A DNA stretch of 64,000 nt from Gilliamella sp. App6-5 (GCF_001690525.1 NZ_LZGT01000094.1:1-64000), one strand, 5' to 3'; shown: positions 38,002 to 47,451, counted from the first letter of the stretch. Numbers and translations are program-made. The notes: generated from the sequence alone by a model not told the origin.

Positions 38002-40434
38002 ATGAAAATCAATGAAATTACAACCCAAGCTATAGGTAAATGGGATTATATCTTTCAATCATTAGGTATTGAAGTGGGTAATGGCAAGCATTGCCCTTGC
38101 CCTGTCTGTGGCGGTAAAGATAGATTTAGATTTGATAACCAAAATGGTAGAGGTACTTACATTTGTAACCAGTGTGGTAGTGGTGACGGCTTAGAGCTTA
38201 TCAAAAACTATTATCAATGCGACGCTAAAGAAGCATCGAGTAAAGTAGTGGAGTGTTTAAATCTGTCTAATCAGAATAACAAAATACGGGAAAATCTCGC
38301 ATTTAGGAAAATAGATTCCGAACAATTACATAATGATAACATACCAGATAATCCCGTATGTAAAAAGGTCGAGTATTTGCTATCTAAAGCAACATTAGGG
38401 CAATCTCAATACCTGACCAAGAAAGGATTAACCTTTGATTTACCCTTGTTAGATAACGGGCGCATTTTTGTGCCCATGCTGAATCTTCATAATGAATACG
38501 CAGGTGGCCAATTTATCGAACCTGACGGCAGTAAGCACTTAATGAAAGGCTCAAATAAGAAAAGTGCTTTTATATTAGTGCGCTCAATATTGAGCAGACC
38601 TGCCGAGGTGTGCACAAATTTGCTCACACATAATGAAATTATTATCTGTGAGGGTTTGGCTACAGGGATATCGATAGCGGAATTCCGCCAGCAGTCTACT
38701 GTTATATCCGCTATTGACGCAGGCAATCTTATTCATGTGGCTAAAGGCATTCGTGAGTTAAATCATACCGCTAAAATCATTATTGCAGGTGATAACGATA
38801 TTGGTCAAAGCCCTAATACGGGCTTAGCTAAAGCAATAGAGGCAGCCCAAGCGGTAAATGGTTATTACTCCGTTCCTGATACAGATTATAAATGTGATTG
38901 GGATGATTATAGGCAACAACATGGCATGAATAAAACTACAGTGGTATTTGACAGCAATATCAAAAAAGCTGAATGTAACTTACAAGGTAAAAGCCAAGAC
39001 GTTGGCATTACGAAAAATGCCCATAATCCCGTTCCCGACTTATCGCAAATGCAAGCCAGCCAGAAAGCAGATGTACTTATAGAGCACTATGACAATAATC
39101 TTGCCTTAGATATGCTTACTAATGAAGTCTATCAGTATAAGGATAATGTTTGGCAGATGATTGCTGAAATGGATCTAAAGCGTGAATTAGTTCAGCTATT
39201 CAGGCAAGCAAAAGCGCATTATTCAGAAAAAGGGGTTAAATCAACCATTGATACCATGAAACTACAGATACCGTTAAAAGGTGAACAAGCTAGAAATTTA
39301 ATCGGGTTTAAAAATGGCGTTTTTGATTTACAAGCTCGTGCTTTTAAGCCTCATTCTAAAAGCCATTGGTTACAATCAATTAATAATGTTGATTACGTTG
39401 ATAGTGTATCTAATGAAAACTTGGAACGTCATGCACCACATTTTTATCAGTGGTTATCACGCTCAGCTAAAAAAGATAAAATCAAAATGGATGCGATAAA
39501 AGCTGCGCTATACATGATTTTAGCCAATCGTTATGACTGGCAATTATTCTTAGAGGTTACAGGCGCAGGCGGTAGCGGTAAAAGTGTTTTTGCTGAGATT
39601 GCTACCATGCTAGCAGGCAAGAATAATACGGTATCGGCAAATATGGAAGCCTTAGAAAAACCAAGAGAAAGGTCGCTTATTGTTGGGCAATCATTAATCA
39701 TCTTACCTGACCAAGCCAAATATATCGGTGAGGGTAACGGTATCAAGGCGATTACTGGAGGTGATGAGGTGGCAATAGATGAAAAATACAAGAAACCTTA
39801 TTCAACTAAGATACAGGGGGTTATATTAGCGATTAACAATAACCCAATGACATTTAGTAATGATGATGGCGGTATCTCACGGCGCAGGGTTATTTTTCAC
39901 TTTGGCGAGCCTGTCCCTGCTAACGAAAGAGATCCTAACCTTAAAGATAAAATTAGCGCAGAGTTATCCGTTATTATTCGGCATCTCTTTAACTATTTTA
40001 AGGATGATAGCAAGGCTAAATCATTACTAATTAAACAGCAAAAATCATCGGAGGCTATCGAAGTGAAACGATTAACTAACCCACTGATTGATTTTTGTAG
40101 TTATCTTTTTGCTACAGATAAACCCGATGGAATGATGATAGGTAAATACTCGACACCGATACAGTTTAAGCGGTTTTTATATCATGCCTATATTACTTTT
40201 ATCGAAAATAATAACTTGAAAAATCCATTATCGCTTCGAAACTTTGTTAATGCTTTACCATCAGCCATGAAAGAATATGATGTAGAAGTCATTATAAGAG
40301 CAAGGCATAGCGAGGGACGCAGGACTAACTTACACCTTGATTATGATAAGTGTAATGACTGGTTCCCTGATGCTGCGTTAGAGGTTGATAACGAACTTCA
40401 TAACCGATTTACCCATAAATACAATAAACATTAA
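38002..40434 (+). CDS. primase-helicase, P4-alpha-like (zinc ribbon, TOPRIM, SF3/D5 helicase)
   Basis: The 810-aa product would replicate the excised island. It has a CHC2-type zinc ribbon (CPCPVCGGKDRFRF...YICNQCGSGDG, ~29-64), a TOPRIM domain (EIIICEGLATGISIAEF, IIIAGDNDIGQS, ~215-275), and the D5/P4 superfamily 3 helicase. Helicase motifs are Walker A EVTGAGGSGKSVFAEIA, Walker B LIILPDQAKYIG and AINNNPMTFSNDDGGISRRR. ATG 38002 follows AAGGGG; 17 earlier in-frame codons overlap the previous gene. Length is close to P4 alpha (777 aa). Confidence 0.93.
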   Translation: MKINEITTQAIGKWDYIFQSLGIEVGNGKHCPCPVCGGKDRFRFDNQNGRGTYICNQCGSGDGLELIKNYYQCDAKEASSKVVECLNLSNQNNKIRENLAFRKIDSEQLHNDNIPDNPVCKKVEYLLSKATLGQSQYLTKKGLTFDLPLLDNGRIFVPMLNLHNEYAGGQFIEPDGSKHLMKGSNKKSAFILVRSILSRPAEVCTNLLTHNEIIICEGLATGISIAEFRQQSTVISAIDAGNLIHVAKGIRELNHTAKIIIAGDNDIGQSPNTGLAKAIEAAQAVNGYYSVPDTDYKCDWDDYRQQHGMNKTTVVFDSNIKKAECNLQGKSQDVGITKNAHNPVPDLSQMQASQKADVLIEHYDNNLALDMLTNEVYQYKDNVWQMIAEMDLKRELVQLFRQAKAHYSEKGVKSTIDTMKLQIPLKGEQARNLIGFKNGVFDLQARAFKPHSKSHWLQSINNVDYVDSVSNENLERHAPHFYQWLSRSAKKDKIKMDAIKAALYMILANRYDWQLFLEVTGAGGSGKSVFAEIATMLAGKNNTVSANMEALEKPRERSLIVGQSLIILPDQAKYIGEGNGIKAITGGDEVAIDEKYKKPYSTKIQGVILAINNNPMTFSNDDGGISRRRVIFHFGEPVPANERDPNLKDKISAELSVIIRHLFNYFKDDSKAKSLLIKQQKSSEAIEVKRLTNPLIDFCSYLFATDKPDGMMIGKYSTPIQFKRFLYHAYITFIENNNLKNPLSLRNFVNALPSAMKEYDVEVIIRARHSEGRRTNLHLDYDKCNDWFPDAALEVDNELHNRFTHKYNKH

Positions 40435-40447
40435 ATAGGAGGCAATC

Positions 40448-40708
40448 ATGCCAATTACAGTACAAGACATTAAAGACCATAACGACTATTACGATATCAC
40501 TAACTTTATTGCTGATATGAAAAATTCTGAATATGAAAAACTCTTAAACAAAAATGCTTTTTTTTATAGTGATGCCCATGGTTTTATTCGGCATGTTTTA
40601 TCAGATGAGCCCATAGCGACAAATAAAGATCAACTTAATTTATTGATTAAACATTTAGAAAAATACCGAGACAAGTTGGACGATACTCCAATATTAAATA
40701 AAGATTAG
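40448..40708 (+). CDS. hypothetical island protein, 86 aa
   Basis: MPITVQDIKDHNDYYDITNF then ADMKNSEYEKLLNKNAFFY and LLIKHLEKYRDKLDD. Unrecognised. AGGAGG lies eight bases before the ATG, a strong site, and it follows the primase by 13 bases, so it is expressed with it. Could assist replication or modulate the helper (speculative). Confidence 0.65.
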   Translation: MPITVQDIKDHNDYYDITNFIADMKNSEYEKLLNKNAFFYSDAHGFIRHVLSDEPIATNKDQLNLLIKHLEKYRDKLDDTPILNKD

Positions 40709-40778
40709 ATAATTCTGTTCTGATGCTTTCTGATTAATTTTACCTAATTCATTGAATTAACAATATTATTTTGTTTTG

Positions 40779-40837
40779 TTAGACTGCTGTTTGGGTTAAT
40801 AGAATAACCACTAATTAGCGCAGATATGGCAGTCTAA
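40779..40837. promoter_or_regulatory. inverted repeat upstream of the capsid operon
   Basis: TTAGACTGC (40779-40787) and GCAGTCTAA (40829-40837) are perfect 9-bp arms around 41 bases. They lie in the 227-base gap between the replication and head modules. Either a long hairpin in the late leader or paired operators; the late promoter must be here. Confidence 0.55.
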
Positions 40838-40935
40838 AACCAAAGCGCAGCACCTTCTATAGTTTAACCACTATCAACTTTCAAAGCCTTTCATATCTCG
40901 CTGTAAATAATTTATTAATACAGGTAAATATAGAT

Positions 40936-42093
40936 ATGAAAAAACTGATTGAATTACGTCAATTAAAAGCGGCCAAAGTAGCCGAAATGCGCTCAATGCT
41001 TGACAAAGCAGAGCAAGAAAACCGCAGTATGACCCCTGAGGAAAAAACACAATTTGATACCATTAAGGCTGATGTTGAGCAACTCAATACAGATATTGCT
41101 AACTATGAAACCTTAGCCAATGAAGAGCGTAGCCTTGCGGATAAAGGTAAGCCCGTCGATAAAAAACTCACTAATGAAGAGTTACGCAACTATATCCGCA
41201 CGGGGGAAAGCCGTTCATTATCGACTGGCGTACCTGCTGACGGCGGTTATACGGTTATTCCTGAGTTAGATAAAGAAATCATGCGCCAGTTATCGGATGA
41301 ATCGGAAATGCGTGCGATTTGTACGGTTAAAAAAATCGGCTCAAACGAATATAAAAAACTGGTATCTGTAGGTGGCGCAGCGGTTAATCACGGCGAAGAG
41401 GGAATAGCTAGAACGGAAACCGCTACCCCAAAACTTGAAGAAGTATCAATCAAGTTATACCCGATTTATGCTTATCCTAAAACAACGCAAGAAATCTTAG
41501 ACTTTAGTGATTTGGATGTCTTAAGTTGGTTAACCGATGAAATCAAAGATACTTTTGTCGAAACCGAAGAATTAGACTTAATTAATGGTAATGGCACTAA
41601 AAAAGCTAAAGGATTCCTTGCTTATCCGCAAGCAGCACAAGCCGATAAAGTGCGTCCATTTGGCACACTAGAAAAGATGACAACTACCGCAATCACGGCA
41701 GATAGTTTAATTGATTTACTTTTCAAACTTAAGAAGAAATACCGTAAAAATGCTGTATGGGTAATGAACTCAAATACTGCAGCAACATTACAAAAACTTA
41801 AAAATGGTAATGGTGATTATATTTGGCGTGATGGTTTAAAAGCAGGTGATCCTGATATGCTGTTAGGTAAACCTGTTCATTATTTAGAAAATATGAATGA
41901 TACGGGTGCCGTTGTTGCGGTGGGTGACTTTAAACGGGGTTACTACATTGTTGATCATGAAACAGGGGTAAGAACCAGACCCGACAATATCACAGAGCCA
42001 GGATTCTATAAAGTCCATACCGATAAATATTTAGGCGGTGGTTTGGTTGATTCTAACGCTATCAAAATCTTAGAACTATCAGCAGGTAAATAA
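40936..42093 (+). CDS. HK97-fold major capsid protein
   Basis: The 385-aa product has an N-terminal charged coiled coil (~1-70, AAKVAEMRSMLDKAEQENRS), the delta/scaffold domain removed by the protease. The phage_capsid family body follows: GVPADGGYTVIPELDKEIMRQL, VSIKLYPIYAYPKTTQEILDFS, ELDLINGNGTKKAKGFL, WVMNSNTAATLQKLKNGNG and LLGKPVHYLENM. It opens the head operon, preceded by a leader with inverted repeats. Full length and intact, which supports autonomous capsid formation. Confidence 0.95.
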   Translation: MKKLIELRQLKAAKVAEMRSMLDKAEQENRSMTPEEKTQFDTIKADVEQLNTDIANYETLANEERSLADKGKPVDKKLTNEELRNYIRTGESRSLSTGVPADGGYTVIPELDKEIMRQLSDESEMRAICTVKKIGSNEYKKLVSVGGAAVNHGEEGIARTETATPKLEEVSIKLYPIYAYPKTTQEILDFSDLDVLSWLTDEIKDTFVETEELDLINGNGTKKAKGFLAYPQAAQADKVRPFGTLEKMTTTAITADSLIDLLFKLKKKYRKNAVWVMNSNTAATLQKLKNGNGDYIWRDGLKAGDPDMLLGKPVHYLENMNDTGAVVAVGDFKRGYYIVDHETGVRTRPDNITEPGFYKVHTDKYLGGGLVDSNAIKILELSAGK

Positions 42094-42125
42094 TAACAGG
42101 GGCTATATGCCCCTTTGAGGTTGAT

Positions 42126-42680
42126 ATGGATAAGAAACAATATGAAATTAGAAGCACCGAAATAACACGAGACGATACTAAACTAGTGGGTTATGTGGTT
42201 AAGTGGAACAGCCGATCGCAATTAATATGGGGTGATTTTTATGAGCAATTCGCTCCTAGGGCTTTTAGCCAATCATTAAATAATAATCCTGATATTCGTG
42301 CTTTATTTGAGCATGATCCGAAGTCTTTATTAGGTCGTACTACTTCAAATACATTAATTCTTAATGAGGATGATATTGGGTTAAGGTTTGAGCTTACACC
42401 ACCTGATACTCAATTAGGGCGTGATTTGCTTGTCAGTGTTGGACGTGGTGATATTCGAGGTATGTCGTTTGGGTTTATGGCTACTCAAGAATCATGGGAT
42501 TTTAATCAAGAGCCTTGTTTAAGAACTGTCAGCGCAGCCGAATTATTTGAGGTGACGGTCACCAGTATACCCGCCTACCAAGAAAGTGATATTCAAATTG
42601 CTAAACGCTCGATGCTTGAAGCTAAAACAAAATTACAGCCTGATTTAAGTAAAGCATGGCTTGACCTTATGGAGTTATAA
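42126..42680 (+). CDS. HK97-type prohead protease
   Basis: The 184-aa serine protease has LVGYVVKWNSRSQLIWGDFYEQF, the catalytic His in IRALFEHDPKSLLGRT and catalytic Ser in DIRGMSFGFMATQESW, plus LFEVTVTSIPAYQESD. It matures the capsid by removing the delta domain. It sits after the capsid gene, the reverse of HK97 itself where protease precedes capsid, but the order seen in other phages and reported islands varies. Confidence 0.93.
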   Translation: MDKKQYEIRSTEITRDDTKLVGYVVKWNSRSQLIWGDFYEQFAPRAFSQSLNNNPDIRALFEHDPKSLLGRTTSNTLILNEDDIGLRFELTPPDTQLGRDLLVSVGRGDIRGMSFGFMATQESWDFNQEPCLRTVSAAELFEVTVTSIPAYQESDIQIAKRSMLEAKTKLQPDLSKAWLDLMEL

Positions 42681-42682
42681 AC

Positions 42683-43885
42683 ATGGGATTATTTAGCCGT
42701 AAAAAGAAAGAGCAACGAAGCATGACGGTTGACGAGTTAATCGCTTACCTTGGCTTGCCTAATACAAATTCGGGCGAATATGTATCGCCTAGCTCAGCCG
42801 AGGCATTGCCTGCCGTGATGAATGCGGTCACGGTAATCAGTGAAGCCGTTGCCTCAATGCCGTGTTATCTCTACAAGCTTAACAAAAAAGGCGAACGTGA
42901 ACGCATATCAAGCCATCCTGTTGAATATTTGCTAAATGAGATGCCAAACACCAAACAGACACCTTACCAGTTTAAACGCACGATGATGCGCCACTGTTTA
43001 TTAGGTGGTAATGCTTATGCGGTCATTCATTGGGGTAATGATGGGCGACCTAGTGGGCTTGAAAGCTTTCCACCTTATGCTGTTACGCCAAAAAGATTAG
43101 GTAATGGACGTTATGCTTACTCCATTGTTGATGAGGATGGTAATGTCACAAATTACTTACAAGATGAAGTATTACATTTACGTTATGCGAGTGATGACGG
43201 CTTTATTGGGCGTTCCCCTGTAACTATTTGCCGTGAAGCAATAGGATTGGGGCTAGCGCAGCAACGCCATGGCTCATCTGTAATGAAAAATGGCTTAATG
43301 GCTAGTGGTTATGTTTCTATGGCTGAATGGATGGACGACGCAAAAGGCAAAAAAGCCCTAAACGCATTAGAGCGTTATAAAGGGGCAAAAAATGCAGGGA
43401 AAACGCCTATCCTTGAGGGCGGTATGAAATACGAGCAATTAGGTATGAGTAATCAAGATGCCGAGTGGTTGCAAAGCAGGCGGTTTACTATTGAAGATAT
43501 TGCACGTATTTTTAACATTAGCCCGATGTTTATACAAGAATATTCCCATAGCTCATACAGTAACTTTTCAGAAGCTACACGCTCATTTTTAACATTAACG
43601 CTAAGACCATGGCTAACTAACTTTGAACAACAATTAAAAGATGCCTTGATGATTGATGTTAGTCAAGATAAAAGCCGTTACTTAATTGAATTTGATACAT
43701 CCGATCTGATGCGTACTAGCCCGATAGATCGCTTTAACAGTTATAACATTGCGATTAAATCAGGAGTAATGAATCCTAATGAAGCACGACTAAAAGAGGG
43801 ATTACCTCCTTATGAGGGAGGCGAAGAATTTAGTCAGGCATGGAAGCAAACTGTTGAAGTGAAAAAGGAGATCGATAATGAATAA
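42683..43885 (+). CDS. phage portal protein (HK97 type)
   Basis: The 400-aa product has PAVMNAVTVISEAVASMPCYLYK, PNTKQTPYQFKRTMMRHCLLGGNAYAVI, GFIGRSPVTICREAIGLGL, and FTIEDIARIFNISPMFIQEY, the phage_portal signatures. It forms the dodecameric ring at the capsid vertex through which DNA is packaged and to which a tail docks. It starts two bases after the protease stop and overlaps the connector by eight. Confidence 0.95.
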   Translation: MGLFSRKKKEQRSMTVDELIAYLGLPNTNSGEYVSPSSAEALPAVMNAVTVISEAVASMPCYLYKLNKKGERERISSHPVEYLLNEMPNTKQTPYQFKRTMMRHCLLGGNAYAVIHWGNDGRPSGLESFPPYAVTPKRLGNGRYAYSIVDEDGNVTNYLQDEVLHLRYASDDGFIGRSPVTICREAIGLGLAQQRHGSSVMKNGLMASGYVSMAEWMDDAKGKKALNALERYKGAKNAGKTPILEGGMKYEQLGMSNQDAEWLQSRRFTIEDIARIFNISPMFIQEYSHSSYSNFSEATRSFLTLTLRPWLTNFEQQLKDALMIDVSQDKSRYLIEFDTSDLMRTSPIDRFNSYNIAIKSGVMNPNEARLKEGLPPYEGGEEFSQAWKQTVEVKKEIDNE

Positions 43886-44177
43886 CTTGATTACTTTACA
43901 TGAAGTTAAAGCACATTGTCGTATTGATTATGATGATATAGATGAAGATACACTATTACAATTATATATTGATGCTGCAATAGAAGCTTGTCAAAAGCAT
44001 ATAGGGAAAAGATTTGATAATGGCTTGGAATTTACACCAGCGATTAAAGTAGGATGTTTACTTTATATTGGATCTTTATATGCCAATAGAGAAACGATTG
44101 CCGACTTAACAATTAAGGAAGTGCCCCATACTGTTGATATGCTTTGGAGCGTTTACCGTGACCCAGCTATCTATTAG
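43878..44177 (+). CDS. head-tail connector protein (gp6-like)
   Basis: The 99-aa product begins MNNLITLHEVKAHCRIDYDD and has IDEDTLLQLYIDAAIEACQKHIGKRFD and LYIGSLYANRET. This is the phage_gp6/phage_connect_1 family (DNA-packaging adaptor that attaches under the portal). It is the only head-tail interface protein in the island and may define which helper tails fit. A separate head-closure (gp7-like) protein is not found. Confidence 0.88.
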   Translation: MNNLITLHEVKAHCRIDYDDIDEDTLLQLYIDAAIEACQKHIGKRFDNGLEFTPAIKVGCLLYIGSLYANRETIADLTIKEVPHTVDMLWSVYRDPAIY

Positions 44178-44181
44178 GTGA

Positions 44182-44553
44182 ATGATGCCAATACAACCAT
44201 TAAAAAGATGTTCATATCCTAATTGTCGTAACCGTGTTAAATCAGGGCGATGTGATGAGCATAGAAGAGATAAACAGCAAGATAAAGCACGAGGAACAGC
44301 AGCACAACGAGGCTATAATCATCGATGGCAAATATATCGAGCTGAGTACCTTAGGCATAACCCACTATGCAAGATGTGTAATGATAAAGGATTACTTACT
44401 CCTGCTACTGTGATAGACCATATCAAACCTGTTGAGGATGGACAAAGTGATCCTCTCTTTTGGCAAGCAAGTAATCATCAACCATTATGCCGTGATTGTC
44501 ATAGCTATAAGACAAGAGTAATAGATAAACGAGGTTATGGCGCTAACCGCTAG
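44182..44553 (+). CDS. HNH endonuclease, packaging-associated
   Basis: The 123-aa product has CSYPNCRNRVKSGRCDEHR, then RWQIYRAEYLRHNPLCKMC and the HNH core VIDHIKPVEDG, NHQPLCRDCHSYKTRV with CxxC zinc pairs. In HK97-like cos phages an HNH protein next to TerS/TerL is required for terminase cutting at cos. Its presence here argues that the island packages by cos. Confidence 0.92.
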   Translation: MMPIQPLKRCSYPNCRNRVKSGRCDEHRRDKQQDKARGTAAQRGYNHRWQIYRAEYLRHNPLCKMCNDKGLLTPATVIDHIKPVEDGQSDPLFWQASNHQPLCRDCHSYKTRVIDKRGYGANR

Positions 44554-44576
44554 GGATGTGCATTTTTGCATATCGA

Positions 44577-44692
44577 TTAATTAATGAACAATATAAGGGG
44601 GTGGGGGAGTTGCTCAAAGAAAATCAAAGACTTAAAAGACCGCCCCCCTCCTCAAATTTTTACGCACGGTGATTTTTTAGAAAGTAGAGGAA
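44577..44692. other. candidate cos site region
   Basis: The only sizeable gap in the packaging operon lies between HNH and terS. It holds GGGGGTGGGGGAG (44597-44609) and, about 30 bases on, CCGCCCCCCTCCTC (44640-44653) followed by TTTTTACGCACGG. GC-rich islands in a 34 percent GC element at this position are where cos lies in HNH-terminase phages. Exact nicks cannot be read. Confidence 0.4.
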
Positions 44693-44702
44693 AAATAATA
44701 AG

Positions 44703-45047
44703 ATGAAAGCACCCAAATATTTAGATAAATTAGCTAAAGAGCAATGGAAACTCAGAGCCGACCACTTAGCACAGCGTGATGATATTCAGCCAGCCGACTG
44801 GACTAACTTAGAGCTATATTGCGTTAATTATTCAATGTATCGCAAAGCAATGGAAGACATTGCAAAGCGTGGGTTTTCAATCGTTAACTCACAAGGTACA
44901 GAAAGCCGTAACCCTGCATTAAGTGCAAAGTCAGAAGCTGAAAAAATTATGATTAAAATGGCTTCATTACTGGGCTTCGACCCTGTTAGTCGTCGCAAAA
45001 ATCCCGTAGAAGTTGAAGAGGAAGACGAGCTTGACCGTTTGGCATAA
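44703..45047 (+). CDS. terminase small subunit (P27 family)
   Basis: The 114-aa product starts MKAPKYLDKLAKEQWKLRAD, has NLELYCVNYSMYRKAMEDIAKRGFSI and NPALSAKSEAEKIMIKMASLLGFDPVSRRK, the P27 TerS pattern. It recognises the packaging site. In cf-PICIs TerS is specific for the island, so helper DNA is not packaged in its heads. The 3' end overlaps the terL start. Confidence 0.92.
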   Translation: MKAPKYLDKLAKEQWKLRADHLAQRDDIQPADWTNLELYCVNYSMYRKAMEDIAKRGFSIVNSQGTESRNPALSAKSEAEKIMIKMASLLGFDPVSRRKNPVEVEEEDELDRLA

Positions 45048-46698
45048 TTACGCATTATCTGTTAAAAATGGGGATATTTCTGCTTGTAAACGCTTAAAAC
45101 AAGCAGTAAATCGCTATTTTATTGATTTAGATAATCCAAATTATTACTTTGATAGTGAGATAGTCACTAAATTTATCTCATTCTCAAAGGTTTGTCCTCA
45201 CGTCAAAGGACACCTTAGAAGTCAGCCTATTAACTTAGAGCCGTGGCAACAATTTTTATTTGCTAATCTGCTGGGTTTTAAGCACATCAACACAGGGCTA
45301 CGCAAGTATCGCAGTGCCTATGTACAAGTACCGAGAAAAAACGCCAAATCAACAACAGCGGCAATATTGGCTAACTGGTTCTTAGTGATGGAAAAAGGGC
45401 AACAAGATATCTATACCGCAGCCGTTAGCCGTGACCAAGCCCGAATTGTGTTTGATGATGCAAGACAGATGGCCATATTAAGCAAGCCAATAAAGAAAAG
45501 GGTCACCATTCAACAGCATAAAATCATCAATCCTAAGCAAAATAGTCTATTACGTCCTTTGGCGTCAAAGGCTGCTACTATTGAGGGGACTAACCCTAGC
45601 TTATCCATTGTGGATGAATATCATCTACACCCTGATAATGGCGTATATTCAGCCCTTGAGTTAGGGATGGGTGCAAGACCTGAGGGGATTTTATTTGCTA
45701 TCACTACCGCAGGCAGTAACACAATATCAGCCTGTAAACAGCATTATGATTATTGTTGCCAGATTCTAGCAGGTGACGAGGTTAACGAATCGCAATTTGT
45801 GCTTATTTACGAACTGGACGATGAGAGCGCAATCGACAACCCTAATTTATGGATAAAAGCCAATCCCAATCTTGATATCTCCGTCGATAGGGTTGCCTTA
45901 GAGGACACCATTAAGAAAGCCAGAGGCATACCCTCGCAATGGGTCGAAATGCTAACTAAACGCTTTAATATTTGGTGTAATGGTGCCACGCCTTGGGTAA
46001 ATACTGGTAGCTGGATTGCGTGTAAGGCTGATTACTCAGAAGGTGATTTAAAAGGCTTAGATTGCTATGCTGGATTAGATTTATCATCTACTAGTGATAT
46101 TACTAGCGTCTGTTATTCGTTTCCGTTTGAAACCGAGGTAAGATTATTAACACGGCATTACATTCCTGAATATCAGCTTAATAATGTGGCCAATAAAAAC
46201 CGTGAGATGTACCGTAAATGGGTTAATCAAGGATGGATACGAGTTACTAAAGGTGATTGTATCGATTATGACCAGATACGGGATGATATTTTAAAAGACA
46301 GCGAACAATTTAATATTAAGCTAATTGGCTTTGATGTATGGAACGCCACGCAATTACGCACTCAATTACAAAATATTGGCTTAGACGTTGAGCCATTTCC
46401 TCAAACCTATGCACGCTATAGCCCAACGTCAAAAACTGCCGAAGTATTTATCAGCCGTAAACGCATTAGGCACAATGGCGATCCTGTTCTCTCTTGGGCG
46501 GTAGGTAATGTGGTTATGGAAACTGATGCTAATGCAAATATTAAACCCAATAAAAAGAAAGCAGCCAACAAGATAGATCCTGCGGTTGCTTTCCTAATGT
46601 CATTCGGTACTTACTTGCTTGAGTATGGTGAGATAGATATCAACCTATCAGACGAACAAAAACAAGCATTAGACGAATTTAAAGGGATTGAGCTATAA
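45031..46698 (+). CDS. terminase large subunit
   Basis: TerL drives DNA into the prohead and cuts it. The ATPase domain has YVQVPRKNAKSTTAAILAN (Walker A variant) and SIVDEYHLH (Walker B with catalytic Glu). The nuclease domain has CYAGLDLSSTSDIT and IGFDVWNATQLRTQL acidic residues, and the C-terminus IDPAVAFLMSFGTYL. Two TTG starts are possible; 45031 (555 aa) is preferred since GAGG lies nine bases upstream, while 45013 precedes that site. It overlaps terS. Confidence 0.93.
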   Translation: MTVWHNYALSVKNGDISACKRLKQAVNRYFIDLDNPNYYFDSEIVTKFISFSKVCPHVKGHLRSQPINLEPWQQFLFANLLGFKHINTGLRKYRSAYVQVPRKNAKSTTAAILANWFLVMEKGQQDIYTAAVSRDQARIVFDDARQMAILSKPIKKRVTIQQHKIINPKQNSLLRPLASKAATIEGTNPSLSIVDEYHLHPDNGVYSALELGMGARPEGILFAITTAGSNTISACKQHYDYCCQILAGDEVNESQFVLIYELDDESAIDNPNLWIKANPNLDISVDRVALEDTIKKARGIPSQWVEMLTKRFNIWCNGATPWVNTGSWIACKADYSEGDLKGLDCYAGLDLSSTSDITSVCYSFPFETEVRLLTRHYIPEYQLNNVANKNREMYRKWVNQGWIRVTKGDCIDYDQIRDDILKDSEQFNIKLIGFDVWNATQLRTQLQNIGLDVEPFPQTYARYSPTSKTAEVFISRKRIRHNGDPVLSWAVGNVVMETDANANIKPNKKKAANKIDPAVAFLMSFGTYLLEYGEIDINLSDEQKQALDEFKGIEL

Positions 46699-47343
46699 TG
46701 CTTTTTTTGCGATATCAGATAATATGTTACTAGTTTGTTTTTTGAGACTGTCTATATCTGAATTGTGCTGTTTTTTTATCTCTTCCAACTTGCTAAGTAA
46801 ATCGTTTTCAATAGCAATTTTGTCGTGTATTTCTTGTAAGTCATTTATATTGATATTTTTTATAAACTTCTTTATTAAATATTTGGCGTTTTTTTTAACA
46901 TGGAATTTCTGCGGTTTGCATTGAATAAAATCAAACCACCATTGATACGGCTCTATCATTCTAGTTAATTTTTCACTGGGTAATTCATAGTTAAATTGTT
47001 CTAGACTATTTTTAATCTCAGTTATTTTGTTCTCATAATCTTGCGCCATTTTATTGTTATTAATATTTTTGTTATAACTCTCGAATTGTTTATCGTTTAA
47101 ACATGAATTTTTTATTAACTTCTCAAATTCTTCAAAAAAAATATCGTATTTGCGTTCAAAATCCTCAAAACAGAGATTGAAATCTTTCTGAATAAGGATA
47201 AGCATATCTTTATTTTTCGCTATGTTAGTTTGTTTACCAATAAACTTAAAACCAATAATAGTACAAACCAATACACCTAATGCAGATATTGTTGATAATA
47301 TATCACAAATTAAAGTCCAATCCATTTTACTAATCCAATCCAT
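46693..47343 (-). CDS. membrane-anchored coiled-coil protein, candidate island cargo
   Basis: The 216-aa product is on the opposite strand to the head module, five bases overlapping the terL end, and 300 bases from attR. It has one N-terminal membrane segment (~9-33, LICDILSTISALGVLVCTIIG) and a long lysine/glutamate-rich cytoplasmic region with coiled coils (ENKITEIKNSLEQFNYELPS; SKLEEIKKQHNSDIDSLKKQ). Lower GC than the phage genes. No family recognised. Genes at this position in satellites are often anti-phage or fitness cargo, so a defence role is a testable guess. An 18-base tandem repeat at 47323-47358 duplicates the start region. Confidence 0.6.
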   Translation of the reverse strand: MDWISKMDWTLICDILSTISALGVLVCTIIGFKFIGKQTNIAKNKDMLILIQKDFNLCFEDFERKYDIFFEEFEKLIKNSCLNDKQFESYNKNINNNKMAQDYENKITEIKNSLEQFNYELPSEKLTRMIEPYQWWFDFIQCKPQKFHVKKNAKYLIKKFIKNININDLQEIHDKIAIENDLLSKLEEIKKQHNSDIDSLKKQTSNILSDIAKKAL

Positions 47344-47358
47344 TTTACTAATCCTATT
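47323..47358. repeat. 18-bp tandem duplication over the cargo start codon
   Basis: TCCATTTTACTAATCCAA is followed by TCCATTTTACTAATCCTA-like sequence. It duplicates the MDWISK start so the protein could begin at 47343 or 47325. Confidence 0.7.
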
Positions 47359-47451
47359 CTGTAGTTGTTTAATATCATTTTACCATGTCATTAACAACAT
47401 ACAACACTATAATAACACAAGGTTAATTTATTGATTATTAATAATTAATTT

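Noticed and set aside
40936-41160. Separate scaffold protein gene
   Set aside because: The charged coiled coil is the N-terminal delta domain of the capsid protein, as in HK97, and not a separate gene.
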